From positions 1 to 64,000 of the forward strand of contig VGRY01000016.1 in assembly GCA_016875195.1 (NCBI GenBank): DNA of 64,000 nucleotides, written 5' to 3'. Every line of letters starts with the position of its first letter. Position 1 is the first letter of the stretch. The notes under the pieces are model-generated. The model did no database searches, was not told where the DNA came from, and worked only from the letters and a program-made list of their open reading frames with translations. This DNA comes from Deltaproteobacteria bacterium (GTDB lineage Bacteria > Desulfobacterota > BSN033 > UBA1163). Made by a program: the position numbers and the translations under genes. Below are positions 16,486 to 25,520 of the stretch, in pieces.

Positions 16486-18729
16486 ATGCCACAATCGAAA
16501 CGATTCGAATTATTGGCTCAGCGCGCAGTGAATAAAGACTCCTGCATTCATGAGTGGCCAGAGAAGGGCCTGGTCAATATGGAAAGCGCCTTCGACCCTA
16601 AGCCAAGCCTAAAAATCGCCAATGGCATCGTCAAAGAGTTGGATGGGAAGAAGCGAAAAGATTTCGACATCATCGACCATTTCATCATCGAACATGCCCT
16701 CAACCTGAAATATGCGCGAAAAGCCATGGCCATGGATTCTCGCAAGATTGCCCGCATGATCGTGGATATCAATGTCCCCCGTAACAAGATCATTGAGATC
16801 TTCAAAGGCCTCACCCCTGCCAAAATTCTTCAGGTGGTGAACCATCTCAATCCTGTGGAGATGATGATCGCCTTACAGAAGATGCGTGCCAGGAAGACCC
16901 CTGCCAATCAGGCCCATGTGACCAATCGAAGGGACAACCCGGTCCTCTTAGCAGCGGATGCTGCTGAAGGCGCACTCAGAGGATTTGCCGAGGAAGAGAC
17001 CACGGTAGCTGTGCCCCGGTCTGCGGCTATGAATGCCCTGGCCATCCTGGTCGGATCCCAAACAGGCCGCGGAGGCGTATTGACTCAATGTGCTGTCGAG
17101 GAGGCATTAAATCTGAAGCTGGGGATGCTCGGATTGACCACCTATTCCGAAACCCTCTCGGTCTATGGAACGGAGTCAACTTTTAAAGACGGCGACGATA
17201 CACCCTGGTCCAAAGCCTTTCTGGCCTCGGCCTATGCCTCCCGCGGAGTGAAGGTCCGTTTCACCTCTGGAACAGGCTCTGAGGTCTTAATGGGGAACGC
17301 CGAAGGAAAATCGATGCTCTACCTCGAAATTCGGTGCCTCCTCTGCATCAAAGGAGCGGGCAGTCAGGGAGTTCAAAACGGCTCCATCAGTTGTATCGCC
17401 CTTCCCCTTTCCCTTCCAGGAGGAGGACGAACGGTCCTCGCAGAGAACCTCGTCGCTACCCTGCTCGATTTGGAAATTGCCTCGGGAAACGATGCGATGT
17501 CTTCCCATTCCGATATGCGTAAAAGCGCTAAACTGATGACCCAGTTCCTTCCGGGCACGGACTTCATCTGTTCGGGTTACAGTTCGATGCCGAGAATGGA
17601 TAATATGTTTGGAGGAGGCAATTTCGATTCAGAGGACTATGATGACTTTCTGATCCTCCAGAGAGATTTTCTGATCAATGGAGGAATTTTCCCTGTGCAA
17701 GAGGAAGAGGTAATTAACGTCCGTCGAAAAGCAGCAAAAGCCATGCAGGCGATCTTTAAAGAATTCGATTTCCCATCCATTAAAGATGAAGAGGTGGAAG
17801 CCGTCACTACGGTTCACTGGAGTCCAGACATGCCTGAGAGGAATCGGGTGGAAGATCTGAAAGCCTCGGAAAGGATATTGAAGGAGTCTATCACAGGGGT
17901 CGAGATCGCGCGGGCTCTTGACAAGCACGGATTTCAGGAGGTCGCAAAAAGAATCCTTGAGATTCAGAAACAGAGAGTAACTGGAGATTATCTTCAGACC
18001 TCTGCCATCTTTGATGCCAATTTCAATGTCCTCAGTGCCATCAATGATTCCAACGACTATCAAGGGCCTGGAACAGGATATCGCCTGGAAGGAGAGACGA
18101 AGAGAAAGATCATCAACCTTCCTCAAGCAAAGAATCCAAGAGAGCGATCAACAGTTGACCCTTCCAAAACCATGGGGATGGAATTAGTGGAGATTGGAGC
18201 AGCTACTGCAGGAAGTGATTCCAGGGAAGTGGTGATCGGGCTTGGTCCGGCCTTTGGAACAGCCTTGCAGGAAACAATCACCGGCCTTCCCCTTGATAAG
18301 GTTCTCAAGGAGATGATTCGAGGGATTGAAGAGGAAGGGATCAAACCGAGGGTGATCAAAATTTATGAAACCTCTGATTGTGCTTTTATCGGCCATAAGG
18401 CAGCCCAGTTAAGCGGTTCGGGTGTTGCCATCGGCATCCAGTCAAAAGGAACCGTGGTGATTCATCAGAGGGACCTGCCCCCTCTCAATAACCTCGAACT
18501 TCTTTCCCAGGCCTCAAATGCAACATTAGATACCTATCACACCCTCGGTAAGAATGCGGCCAGATATGCCAAAGGAGAAGCCACAGTTCCCCTTCCCACG
18601 GTCATCGACAACATGGCCAGGCTCAAATATATTGTCCAGACGACCCTGATGCACATGAAGGAAACAGAACAGGTCAATCTCCATTTGGCTCCAAAAGAAC
18701 TGAGGATCAAATTTTTAGAGATGAATTAA
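16486..18729 (+). CDS. Diol/glycerol dehydratase, fused large and medium subunits
   Basis: This 747-aa protein joins the large (alpha) and medium (beta) subunits of B12-dependent diol dehydratase. Residues about 1-555 follow Klebsiella PduC closely (KRFELLAQRAVN, MRARKTPANQAHVTNRRDNP, TFKDGDDTPWSKAFLASAYA, QFLPGTDFICSGYS). The active-site His (QAHVTN), the Asp in ASGNDAMS and the Ser in ICSGYS are kept. Residues about 565-747 match the medium subunit (EVVIGLGPAFG, IYETSDCAFIGHKAAQLSGSG, LPPLNNLELLSQA). The ATG at 16486 with AGGAG is chosen over 16411. No reactivase (DdrA/DdrB), B12 or microcompartment genes are nearby. It probably dehydrates a 1,2-diol arising from sugar breakdown. Confidence 0.92.
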   Translation: MPQSKRFELLAQRAVNKDSCIHEWPEKGLVNMESAFDPKPSLKIANGIVKELDGKKRKDFDIIDHFIIEHALNLKYARKAMAMDSRKIARMIVDINVPRNKIIEIFKGLTPAKILQVVNHLNPVEMMIALQKMRARKTPANQAHVTNRRDNPVLLAADAAEGALRGFAEEETTVAVPRSAAMNALAILVGSQTGRGGVLTQCAVEEALNLKLGMLGLTTYSETLSVYGTESTFKDGDDTPWSKAFLASAYASRGVKVRFTSGTGSEVLMGNAEGKSMLYLEIRCLLCIKGAGSQGVQNGSISCIALPLSLPGGGRTVLAENLVATLLDLEIASGNDAMSSHSDMRKSAKLMTQFLPGTDFICSGYSSMPRMDNMFGGGNFDSEDYDDFLILQRDFLINGGIFPVQEEEVINVRRKAAKAMQAIFKEFDFPSIKDEEVEAVTTVHWSPDMPERNRVEDLKASERILKESITGVEIARALDKHGFQEVAKRILEIQKQRVTGDYLQTSAIFDANFNVLSAINDSNDYQGPGTGYRLEGETKRKIINLPQAKNPRERSTVDPSKTMGMELVEIGAATAGSDSREVVIGLGPAFGTALQETITGLPLDKVLKEMIRGIEEEGIKPRVIKIYETSDCAFIGHKAAQLSGSGVAIGIQSKGTVVIHQRDLPPLNNLELLSQASNATLDTYHTLGKNAARYAKGEATVPLPTVIDNMARLKYIVQTTLMHMKETEQVNLHLAPKELRIKFLEMN

Positions 18730-18970
18730 CCTTAACGTTGTAGTAAATTTAGTCACAATGGCATGGGTAAATCCTGCTAAGAGCGGGACTTCGACTTGCC
18801 TGCTCGTAGCCGCTTCAGCGAAGGCAGGGGTGAACCTTTAATTGTAAAAATTAGGATTTGACCTTACAGAAAGTGTCAGGTCTAAGCAAGGACTCCTTCT
18901 TGTAATCGAATGTTGGGTACAGGCAAAAAAGTGCCGAGTTCTTTTGAAAAGTGTTGAGGCGCCTGGTGGA

Positions 18971-19456
18971 ATGAGAAGAGAGAGATTGAATGAATACTCT
19001 CGTTTTGTTGCAGATTACTTGTTTAGGCAATGGCCGGAATGGGAGGAATTCGCAAAGGCCATTGATTATTACCCAGACGACCCTGAGCTCGAACCGGGGA
19101 CCCTCGTCGTAAAAATCAAACCGCCAAATCCGGGAATTAAAGAACGATTAGAAATCTGGACCTATAGCAATAAGGTTACCGTAGTTGCCTTTAAGTTGTT
19201 CCATACCCATTTCGAATGGTTTGATGATGTCCGAGACGAAGCGGAGCATGTGTTAGAGGCAATTCGTTTTCTTCAGGACATTATTTCGGAAGAAGTTAAG
19301 ATCACTGCTTGGAGGCGCAGGGGCAAATGGATCGGCGGATCTTATGCGAAGAGGGATGAACAGCCCGATGACTCTTTCCTAACCGAACGGCCAGATGAGT
19401 TTATTCAAGTTTCGTGGAATGGCACATACGACCTTGTAAAAAAATATGAAACGTAA
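18971..19456 (+). CDS. Hypothetical protein, 161 aa
   Basis: I do not recognise a family. The predicted soluble protein is acidic and rich in Trp and aromatic residues, with a helical N-terminus (RRERLNEYSRFVADYLFRQWPEW), beta-like strands in the middle (TLVVKIKPP, LEIWTYSNKVTVVAFKLFHTHF) and a Trp-rich C-terminus. The composition is like small immunity or accessory proteins. The ATG at 18971 is preferred to the TTG at 18944, although neither has an ideal ribosome site. It sits immediately upstream of hicBA in a repeat-rich interval, so it belongs to an accessory patch. Confidence 0.6.
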   Translation: MRRERLNEYSRFVADYLFRQWPEWEEFAKAIDYYPDDPELEPGTLVVKIKPPNPGIKERLEIWTYSNKVTVVAFKLFHTHFEWFDDVRDEAEHVLEAIRFLQDIISEEVKITAWRRRGKWIGGSYAKRDEQPDDSFLTERPDEFIQVSWNGTYDLVKKYET

Positions 19457-19521
19457 TGGGACATCATGTTCTTGATAAACTAACGGCAAAATACATCACG
19501 ACTGTTTCCTGAAATATAGCT

Positions 19522-19550
19522 TTGACAAAATAGACTGATAAGTTTATATT
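19522..19550 (+). promoter_or_regulatory. Candidate hicBA promoter and operator
   Basis: TTGACA and TATATT are spaced by exactly 17 bases. The 11-mer TATATTTTCAT occurs at the -10 box (19545-19555) and again at 19603-19613, just upstream of hicB, a likely pair of operator half-sites for autoregulation. Confidence 0.65.
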
Positions 19551-19624
19551 TTCATCGAAAATGGCGAAAATGCGCTGGTTGCATACTACCCCGAAGATGA
19601 GGTATATTTTCATAAGGTGACTGC

Positions 19625-19825
19625 ATGAAGATCGAAATCGAGAAAGAGGAAGATGGCCGTTGGATTGCTGAAATTCCTGACCTCCCAGGGGTTGCGGTGT
19701 ATGGGAATAGCCAGAACGAGGCCATATCAAAGGCAGAAGCATTAGCTTTGCGAGTCATGGCTGACCGTCTCGAACATGGGGAAGAAATTCCAGAACTCAA
19801 GGAAGTTTTCGCGATCTCAGCATGA
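19625..19825 (+). CDS. hicB: HicB-family antitoxin
   Basis: This 66-aa partial RNase-H-fold protein matches HicB: the signature EEDGRWIAEIPDLPGVAVYGNSQ leads into a helix EAISKAEALALRVMADRLE. It is short and lacks a C-terminal DNA-binding domain, so repression would rely on the toxin-antitoxin complex. It overlaps the toxin gene by four bases (ATGA), with the antitoxin first. This is the reverse of the more common hicA-hicB order but is well known. Confidence 0.88.
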   Translation: MKIEIEKEEDGRWIAEIPDLPGVAVYGNSQNEAISKAEALALRVMADRLEHGEEIPELKEVFAISA

Positions 19826-20037
19826 GCCAATGGCCCTCAACCAGAGCAAATCAAGTCCTCGCTTCCTTGCTTCGTATTGGCTGGATAATCAAACGACAGT
19901 CCGGCACTTCTCACCGCGTTCTTGCTCGGTCCGGTTGGCCTGATTACGTATTCGCATTCCATGAACGCGAAGAAATCGGACCGAAGATGTTGGCGCGGAT
20001 TGCCAAACATACGGGCCTTACTCCTAAGGACCTGTAA
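19822..20037 (+). CDS. hicA: HicA-family mRNA interferase toxin
   Basis: This 71-aa double-stranded-RNA-binding-fold ribonuclease shows the HicA motif RQSGTSHRVL with the catalytic histidine in GTSH, after the helix ANQVLASLLRIGWIIK. The C-terminal helix (IGPKMLARIAKHTGL) also fits. It is translationally coupled to hicB through an ATGA overlap. The classical GSH is GTSH here, a frequent variant. Downstream is a 527-base gene-free interval filled with repeats. Confidence 0.88.
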   Translation: MSQWPSTRANQVLASLLRIGWIIKRQSGTSHRVLARSGWPDYVFAFHEREEIGPKMLARIAKHTGLTPKDL

Positions 20038-20267
20038 CAATTGCTAAACTATGAGGTGCATCGGATATGTATAGAACGTCCCTTCCGTTATACTTCATTT
20101 CTAACAGAAGTCATTAACCCCAGGGTCTCGACAAGGTTAATGACTTATTATCGCTTAATCGGGAGATCATTTGACACTGTTTGTCAGGTTAAGTCCCGTT
20201 TAGGGCATTCTTCTATCAGTAGAATTTTAAGGGCAAAAGTGAAGCTCCCCGTGCTTCCACACGGGGT

Positions 20268-20397
20268 ATCTTCGCAGCTTCGGCGAAACCCGCCGAAGCA
20301 TACCCTACTACGCTCCTTCGGAGCTTCGAAGGGTACCCTTTTCGCATTCATCCCCGTCCTTCCGGACGTGGCATTCTGCGTAGGCGGGATAAAAGCT
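20268..20397. repeat. Compound hairpin repeat ending 'ttctgcgtaggcgg', copy 1
   Basis: CGCATTCATCC, a small hairpin (GTCCTTCCGGAC) and TTCTGCGTAGGCGG follow a CTACGC...TTCGGAGCTTCG block. The same architecture recurs at 21661-21803 on the other side of kduI. There is no gene in the interval 20038-20564 beyond this element and the palindrome at 20445. Confidence 0.7.
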
Positions 20398-20444
20398 AAG
20401 AAAATAGACCCCTTTCCCTAGTCCCCTATCTGAACTGGGACGAA

Positions 20445-20502
20445 AAGTAACCCCTCCCCACCTCCCCTTAACCTAAGGGGAGGTTACCCACTCAATTCCC
20501 AG
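20445..20502. repeat. 58-bp GC-rich palindrome repeat, matches 10717-10774
   Basis: AAGTAACCCCTCCCCACCTC...GGGGAGGTTACCCACTCAATTCC is almost base-identical to the copy upstream of dctM. The centre is a TTAACCTAA-centred hairpin. It may serve as a terminator for kduI on the minus strand. Confidence 0.85.
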
Positions 20503-20564
20503 ATGAACGAAGATTTTTAGGAGACGAAGTCTTTTAGTATCCTAGGGGCTTCCGCTCAACGTTT

Positions 20565-21395
20565 CTATTTCAACTCGGACATTGGAACTTCGTCCATGTC
20601 TGTAAATGTCTGATTCTCGCCGGCCATTCCCCAGACAAAAGTGTAATGGCTGGTTCCAACTCCGGAATGAAGGGACCAGCTTGGAGAGATGACAGCTTGT
20701 TCATTTCTCACGACGATATGCCGTGTCTCTTGAGGTTCACCCATGAGATGAAATACCAGAGCATCCCCAGGGAGGTCAAAATAGAAGTAGACCTCCATGC
20801 GCCTGTCATGGGTGTGGCACGGCATGGTGTTCCACATGCTGTTCGGCTCCAAAGCGGTCATCCCCATCACGAGCTGACAGCTGTTCAGCACCTTGGGGTG
20901 GATAAACTGGTTGATGGTTCTGACGTTGGATTTGTCCGGTGTGCCAAGGTTGAGGTGCTGGGCTTCCTTCGTGGATACTTTAACCAGGGGATAGGAAGAA
21001 TGAGCCGGGGTACTGTTAAAGTAGAATTTTGCTGGATTATTTTTGTCAGAGCTCTTGAACGACACATTCTTTGGCCCCATGCCGACATAAAGACACTCCT
21101 TATTCTCTAAAATATTTTCTTTGCCTTCCACCGAAACGGTTCCTTTGGAACCCACATTGATAATTCCCATTTCTCTCCTTTGGAGAAAGAAATCCACTCC
21201 CAACTCTTTGGTCACCTCCAGTTTCAATTCTGAGGCGACCGGACAGGCTCCCCCCACGATGATTCTGTCGACATGGCTGTAGACCATGGTCGTCTTGTCC
21301 TTTTCAAAGAGGTTTTCAATCAGAAAATGTTTTCTCATTCCGGCCGAATCCATCAGCTTCATTTGGTCGGGATGAATGGCATATCGAATATCCAT
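20565..21395 (-). CDS. kduI: 5-keto-4-deoxyuronate isomerase
   Basis: This 276-aa cupin-type isomerase converts 5-keto-4-deoxyuronate (4-deoxy-L-threo-5-hexosulose uronate) to 2,5-diketo-3-deoxygluconate in pectin or glycan uronate breakdown. The first residues MDIRYAIHPDQMKLMD are typical. The metal site is visible as PCHTHDRRMEVYFYFDLP (His, His, Glu) with the last His in SPSWSLHSGVGTSHY. The start at 21395 follows an AAGGAGAAG ribosome site; the ORF track extends 28 codons too far. It is transcribed alone, divergent from an RraA-like gene, and its pathway partners (a KduD-like SDR, kdgK, eda) are elsewhere in the window. Confidence 0.93.
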   Translation of the reverse strand: MDIRYAIHPDQMKLMDSAGMRKHFLIENLFEKDKTTMVYSHVDRIIVGGACPVASELKLEVTKELGVDFFLQRREMGIINVGSKGTVSVEGKENILENKECLYVGMGPKNVSFKSSDKNNPAKFYFNSTPAHSSYPLVKVSTKEAQHLNLGTPDKSNVRTINQFIHPKVLNSCQLVMGMTALEPNSMWNTMPCHTHDRRMEVYFYFDLPGDALVFHLMGEPQETRHIVVRNEQAVISPSWSLHSGVGTSHYTFVWGMAGENQTFTDMDEVPMSELK

Positions 21396-21660
21396 TGTCT
21401 TCTCCTTTGCTCTTGATGGTCTCCTGATCTGATTGGAGGCCTTTTGACTGTTGTAACAATCCATCCATATTTGAGCCACTTATATGCGAGATGACTCCTT
21501 TTGTCAACGAGCATCTCTTAAAATCCTCTCAATCCAATTTAAGGAAGAAATGAGTCGTCCCAAAAAGAGTTGCTAAAGAAGAAGTAAGTTAGATAAAATG
21601 CCAATGAGGGAACGATGGAACTCCACGGGCAAAGCCCGTGGTACCTCCATAAAGATACCC

Positions 21661-21803
21661 TCCTACGCCAAGGCTTCGGAGGGTTATCCGCCTTCAGCGA
21701 AATCCGCCGAAGCAGTAATTTACAAGCCCATGACTATCTTTGGCAAATATACGCATTCATCCATCCCGCTGAGCGGGGTGGTCTTCTGCGTAGGCGGATA
21801 AAA
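21661..21803. repeat. Compound hairpin repeat ending 'ttctgcgtaggcgg', copy 2
   Basis: CCTACGCCAAGGCTTCGGAG, CCGCCTTCAGCG...CGCCGAAGC, CGCATTCATCC, a CCCGCTGAGCGGG hairpin and TTCTGCGTAGGCGG. It shares its parts and order with 20268-20397. The element ends just before the ribosome site of the RraA-like gene. The rest of 21396-21660 shows nothing recognisable. Confidence 0.7.
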
Positions 21804-21817
21804 AGAGGAGACGTCTT

Positions 21818-22711
21818 ATGAAAAAGATAACGTATCAGGAACTTCTGAAAGATAAACGCATGCGTTTTGCCATCTCCATCATCAACTCCGCCTATGCCAG
21901 TGATAGCCTCGACAAGCTTGGCATTCAGAAGCCTGGCAGAAACCACTACTATCTCCCGATCGAGATTCATTACCTTGCAGGTGCTGAAACCGATCCACAG
22001 CATCGGGTCTTCGGTGCTGTCCATACAGCCGCCTTTCGCATTGTTGGCGATCCTGACTCACCGGCCTACCAGGCCAATCCCTATGAAGGGGAAATCACTT
22101 TCATCCGAACCCTGAAGCCTGGCGACGTTGCGGTGATTGATACCCCCATTGATGATGAATTCCAAAATGAGGAGGAGAACGAGAAAAAGTGCGGAGGCGT
22201 CTGGGGAGGACTTCTGACAGCGCTTTCGCTCTCTTATGGCGCTGTTGGTGCAGTGATTAATGGACCTACCCGTGACACCCATCAGATTAACAGCTACTTT
22301 CGCCACGGATCCTTTGATGCTCGCTCCATCCGCTCTCTGGAGAAGGCATTAGGGAAGAAGGCATCGAAAACCAATATCAAAAAGATTCGAGCTGCTCTCC
22401 TCAAGGCAAGCAAATTCCCTGTTTATGGGACAGGAACCCTTCCCACTGATTCTGCCTTCCGTACGGAAGCCTTTTCTGTAGAGGAGTCCATTAAGATCGG
22501 AAATGTGATCATCAACGATCAGGACTTCATCATCGCTGATAATGACGGACAGGTTGTGATTCCGAATGAGGTGGTCCACGAAGTCCTCGCAAAGGTCATC
22601 GAGATTGACGCTGGTGATAAGGATGTCTGGGCAGATGCTCTCACCCGTCTCGCCGGATTTCATCACGACTCCATCGATGAAATCGTGGCTCGTCGCGGAG
22701 GCCATCTCTGA
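21818..22711 (+). CDS. RraA-like / demethylmenaquinone methyltransferase-like family protein
   Basis: This 297-aa protein belongs to the RraA/HMG aldolase fold family, whose members include oxaloacetate decarboxylases and 4-hydroxy-4-methyl-2-oxoglutarate aldolases. The core GGVWGGLLTALSLSYGAVG...INGPTRDTHQI contains the family Gly-rich motif and the Arg-Asp pair of the metal/pyruvate site. It is longer than ordinary RraA (about 160 aa), with extra segments at the N-terminus and between residues 160 and 215. An AGAGGAG ribosome site precedes the ATG. Next to a zinc dehydrogenase and kduI it is more likely a sugar-acid aldolase or dehydratase than an RNase E regulator. Confidence 0.75.
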   Translation: MKKITYQELLKDKRMRFAISIINSAYASDSLDKLGIQKPGRNHYYLPIEIHYLAGAETDPQHRVFGAVHTAAFRIVGDPDSPAYQANPYEGEITFIRTLKPGDVAVIDTPIDDEFQNEEENEKKCGGVWGGLLTALSLSYGAVGAVINGPTRDTHQINSYFRHGSFDARSIRSLEKALGKKASKTNIKKIRAALLKASKFPVYGTGTLPTDSAFRTEAFSVEESIKIGNVIINDQDFIIADNDGQVVIPNEVVHEVLAKVIEIDAGDKDVWADALTRLAGFHHDSIDEIVARRGGHL

Positions 22712-22729
22712 TTAGATGGATGATCCATA

Positions 22730-22795
22730 GTCGTTAGTCGGATAGTCAGTTAGTCGGTTAGTTAAATACTATGAGACTATAAGACTACAAGACCA
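22730..22795. repeat. Short-period intergenic dyad (tagtcggttagt / actataagacta)
   Basis: GTTAGTCGGATAGTCAGTTAG is followed by ACTATGAGACTATAAGACTA, a degenerate inverted arrangement of an approximately 8-base unit. It is one of several gaps with different units but the same design. Confidence 0.6.
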
Positions 22796-22816
22796 TTACA
22801 ACAGAAAGGAGTCAGA

Positions 22817-23830
22817 ATGAAATCTGTTGTTTGTGAAAAACCCTGGGAATTAAAGATGAAAGAGACGGAACTCCCTGAGGTAAAATCAAGCGAAGCTCTG
22901 ATTCGTGTCCATCGTGTTGGCATCTGTGGAACCGACCTCCATGCCTTTAAGGGGGAGCAGCCCTACTTCACCTATCCGCGAGTCCTCGGGCATGAAATCT
23001 CAGGTGAGATCGCACAGGTAGGGGAAAACCCTTACGGGTTTAAACGAGGTGATCTTGTGGCTGTCATCCCCTATCTCGAGTGCGGACATTGCGTCGCCTG
23101 CAGAATGGGAAAAACCAATTGCTGCACCCGGTTGAACCTTTTCGGTATCCAGCGGGATGGAGGCATGTCCGAATACTTGAGCGTGCCCCTGGATCACCTC
23201 CTGAAATCAGAAAAGCTCAATCTTGACCAATTGGCCATGGCAGAGTGTCTTGCCATCGGCGCTCATGCGGTAAGACGTGCTCAGATTGAGAAAGGAGAAC
23301 CTGTTCTTGTGATAGGTGCGGGCCCCATTGGGATGGCCATCATCCAGTCCGCCCGGGAGGCCGGCGCAAAATTGATGGCTCTGGACATCGTCCAGGAACG
23401 GCTTCAATTTTGCAGAGACAGATTCAAGGTAGATCATGTGATCCATGGAGGAAAAGATCCAATCAAGGAGATCGAATCGATCACCAAGGGAGACTATCCC
23501 ACTATTGTTTTCGATGCAACTGGAAATGCCAAGTCCATGATGAATGCTTTCAACTGGGTATCCCATGGAGGGCGCTTGATTCTGGTCAGCCTGGTCCAGG
23601 ATCATATCACCTTTTATGATCCTGATTTCCACCGCAGGGAACTGACCCTTTTGAGCAGCCGGAATGCTACCCGGCAGGATATGGAGCACATTATTCGTTC
23701 TCTTGAGGCAGGAAAGATCGATGGTACTTCTCTGATCACCCATCGCGCTTCATTGGACCAGGTGAGCAACCAATTTGAATCCTGGTTGAGGCCTGAAACC
23801 GGTGTGATCAAAGCAGTAGTGGAAGTATAG
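22817..23830 (+). CDS. Zinc-dependent sugar/alcohol dehydrogenase (MDR family)
   Basis: This 337-aa MDR dehydrogenase has the catalytic zinc motif CGTDLHAFKG, GHEISGEI, the structural zinc set ECGHCVACRMGKTNCC and the NAD motif VIGAGPIGMAII. It most resembles L-galactonate/L-idonate or threonine-type dehydrogenases, which oxidise C5 or C3 hydroxyls of sugar acids. AAAGGAG precedes the ATG. It lies 105 bases after the RraA-like gene on the same strand, and the pair probably oxidises and then cleaves or rearranges one sugar-acid intermediate. Confidence 0.9.
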   Translation: MKSVVCEKPWELKMKETELPEVKSSEALIRVHRVGICGTDLHAFKGEQPYFTYPRVLGHEISGEIAQVGENPYGFKRGDLVAVIPYLECGHCVACRMGKTNCCTRLNLFGIQRDGGMSEYLSVPLDHLLKSEKLNLDQLAMAECLAIGAHAVRRAQIEKGEPVLVIGAGPIGMAIIQSAREAGAKLMALDIVQERLQFCRDRFKVDHVIHGGKDPIKEIESITKGDYPTIVFDATGNAKSMMNAFNWVSHGGRLILVSLVQDHITFYDPDFHRRELTLLSSRNATRQDMEHIIRSLEAGKIDGTSLITHRASLDQVSNQFESWLRPETGVIKAVVEV

Positions 23831-23908
23831 AAAATTTCTTTATTTGGATTCATCCGGGAATTGAGTGAGTAACCTCCCCTTATAACTCCCCCTCCCCCTT
23901 ATACTTAA

Positions 23909-24188
23909 GCTTATCCTTACCCATAACTCGGACTACTGGACACAGGGGATATGATGTAGCTAAGCAGCGGTAAAAATCCGAAATCCGAATATCGAAATCC
24001 GAAACAATGACCAAAATCTAAATTTCAAATGACCAAAACGTGTTTTTGTGGTCTGTTTGTTTCGAATTTGGAACATTTGAAATTCGGATTTGTTTCCGAA
24101 TTTCGTGCTTCGATATTCGAATTTCCAATCCCCTGCCGTACACGCACTAAAAGATGCTTGTGTCTAGCCCCCCACTTATGGGACACGT
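23909..24188 (+). repeat. 280-bp direct repeat, left copy (flanks the TRAP/URO-D block)
   Basis: This is nearly identical to 28619-28898 in the same orientation, from CTTATCCTTAC to TTATGGGACACGT, with scattered substitutions and two compensating one-base indels. Its ends contain inverted CTGGACACA / TGTGTCTAG and its interior is a copy of the 'cgaaatccgaa' palindrome. No coding capacity is seen. This fills the 409-base gap after the dehydrogenase. Confidence 0.92.
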
Positions 24189-24239
24189 AAAGTATACTTA
24201 AGAGGGGGGAAAGCACCCATACAAAAGCCGGAAAAACCT

Positions 24240-25520
24240 TTATTTATAAAAAAGGTTGGGCAGGAAGAGAACCATCTGCGGCCAATAGGTGCAAATGATC
24301 AGGGTGCCCACAAGGGGGATAAGAAATGGACCGCAGGCACGCGCGGTGCGCTCGAAAGAGATGTTGGACACCCGTGCCAGGATGTAAAGGACCATGCCCA
24401 CTGGCGGGGTTAAGAGACCGATCATTAAATTGAGAACCATGACCAGCCCGAAGTGAACCGGGTCAACGCCGATCTTCTCCATGAGCGGAAGAAGAACTGG
24501 AACTAGGATGGTAATGGAGGCAATGGTCTCCATGAAGCAGCCGACAATGAGGAGGAAGACATTCACCATGATGAGGATCAACCATGGTCGGGTGGTGATC
24601 GAGAGAACCACATCGGCGATGTTATCAGTGATCTTCGTGGTGGTGATCAGGTAGCCGAATATCGAAGCCCCGGCCACAATCAGGAGAATGATGGCTGTAG
24701 TCTCGGCGGTTTCCATGCTCACTTTGATGAAGGCCCGCAGGGATAGTGTCCGATAGACGAATATTCCCAGGATCATGGCATAAACAGTAGCTGCGATCGC
24801 TGCTTCGGTGGGAGTGAAGACACCCGTGGTCATTCCCCCGATTAAGATGACCGGGGTCATGAGAGGCAAAAAAGCTTTTTTGGTTTTGCCCAAGAGATTC
24901 TTGAACGAGAATCGGGCGTCGCGGTGGAATCCCCGCACATGGGCATACCAGGTCACCATCACCATCATGGCTCCGGCCATAACCAATCCAGGAATGAATC
25001 CGGCGGCAAAGAGCTTTCCCACAGAGGTATTGGCCATCACTCCATAGATCACCATGGGCAGAGAAGGAGGAATGATGGGTCCGATGGTCGAGGATGCCCC
25101 GGTGATTCCTACGGCAAAGTCCACATCATAGCCATGGTCTCGCATGGCGCGGATTTCGATGTTCCCCAGCCCTCCGGCATCTGCCACGGCCGTTCCTGAC
25201 ATTCCGGCGAAGATGACCGAACCCACCACGTTCACATGCCCAAGTCCACCCTTCATCCACCCGACCAGAGCCATGGCAAAATCATAAATCCGGGTGGTGA
25301 TCCCGCTCGAGTTCATCAGGCTGCCAGCCATGATGAAGAAGGGAATGGCCAGAAGTGGGAAGGAGTCTGTCCCGCCGATCATCCGATGCAAAACTACGAG
25401 GTGAGGCTGAACCCCTTCGATGATCACATAGATGAGGGACGCCCCCGCAAGCGAGATCGCAACAGGCACGCCGATGGCCATGAGCAAAAGAAAACCACCG
25501 ATGAGCGCGAGGGTAGTCAT
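24240..25520 (-). CDS. dctM: TRAP transporter large permease (DctM family)
   Basis: This 426-aa polytopic membrane protein shows IPFFIMAGSLMNSSGIT, GMSGTAVADAGGLG, IGPIIPPSLPMVIYG and LNLMIGLLTPPVGMVLY. It is the translocation subunit of the second TRAP system in the window, one that is typical in sequence of the C4-dicarboxylate/sialic-acid-like class. It overlaps dctQ by four bases, giving the canonical order P-Q-M on the minus strand. The terminal LFLPNLFYK is the usual hydrophobic DctM end. Confidence 0.92.
   Translation of the reverse strand: MTTLALIGGFLLLMAIGVPVAISLAGASLIYVIIEGVQPHLVVLHRMIGGTDSFPLLAIPFFIMAGSLMNSSGITTRIYDFAMALVGWMKGGLGHVNVVGSVIFAGMSGTAVADAGGLGNIEIRAMRDHGYDVDFAVGITGASSTIGPIIPPSLPMVIYGVMANTSVGKLFAAGFIPGLVMAGAMMVMVTWYAHVRGFHRDARFSFKNLLGKTKKAFLPLMTPVILIGGMTTGVFTPTEAAIAATVYAMILGIFVYRTLSLRAFIKVSMETAETTAIILLIVAGASIFGYLITTTKITDNIADVVLSITTRPWLILIMVNVFLLIVGCFMETIASITILVPVLLPLMEKIGVDPVHFGLVMVLNLMIGLLTPPVGMVLYILARVSNISFERTARACGPFLIPLVGTLIICTYWPQMVLFLPNLFYK

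Noticed and set aside
20041-20421. 126-aa ORF after hicA
   Set aside because: It translates a hairpin repeat and poly-C palindrome; composition is not protein-like and the reading is unrelated to any family I know.
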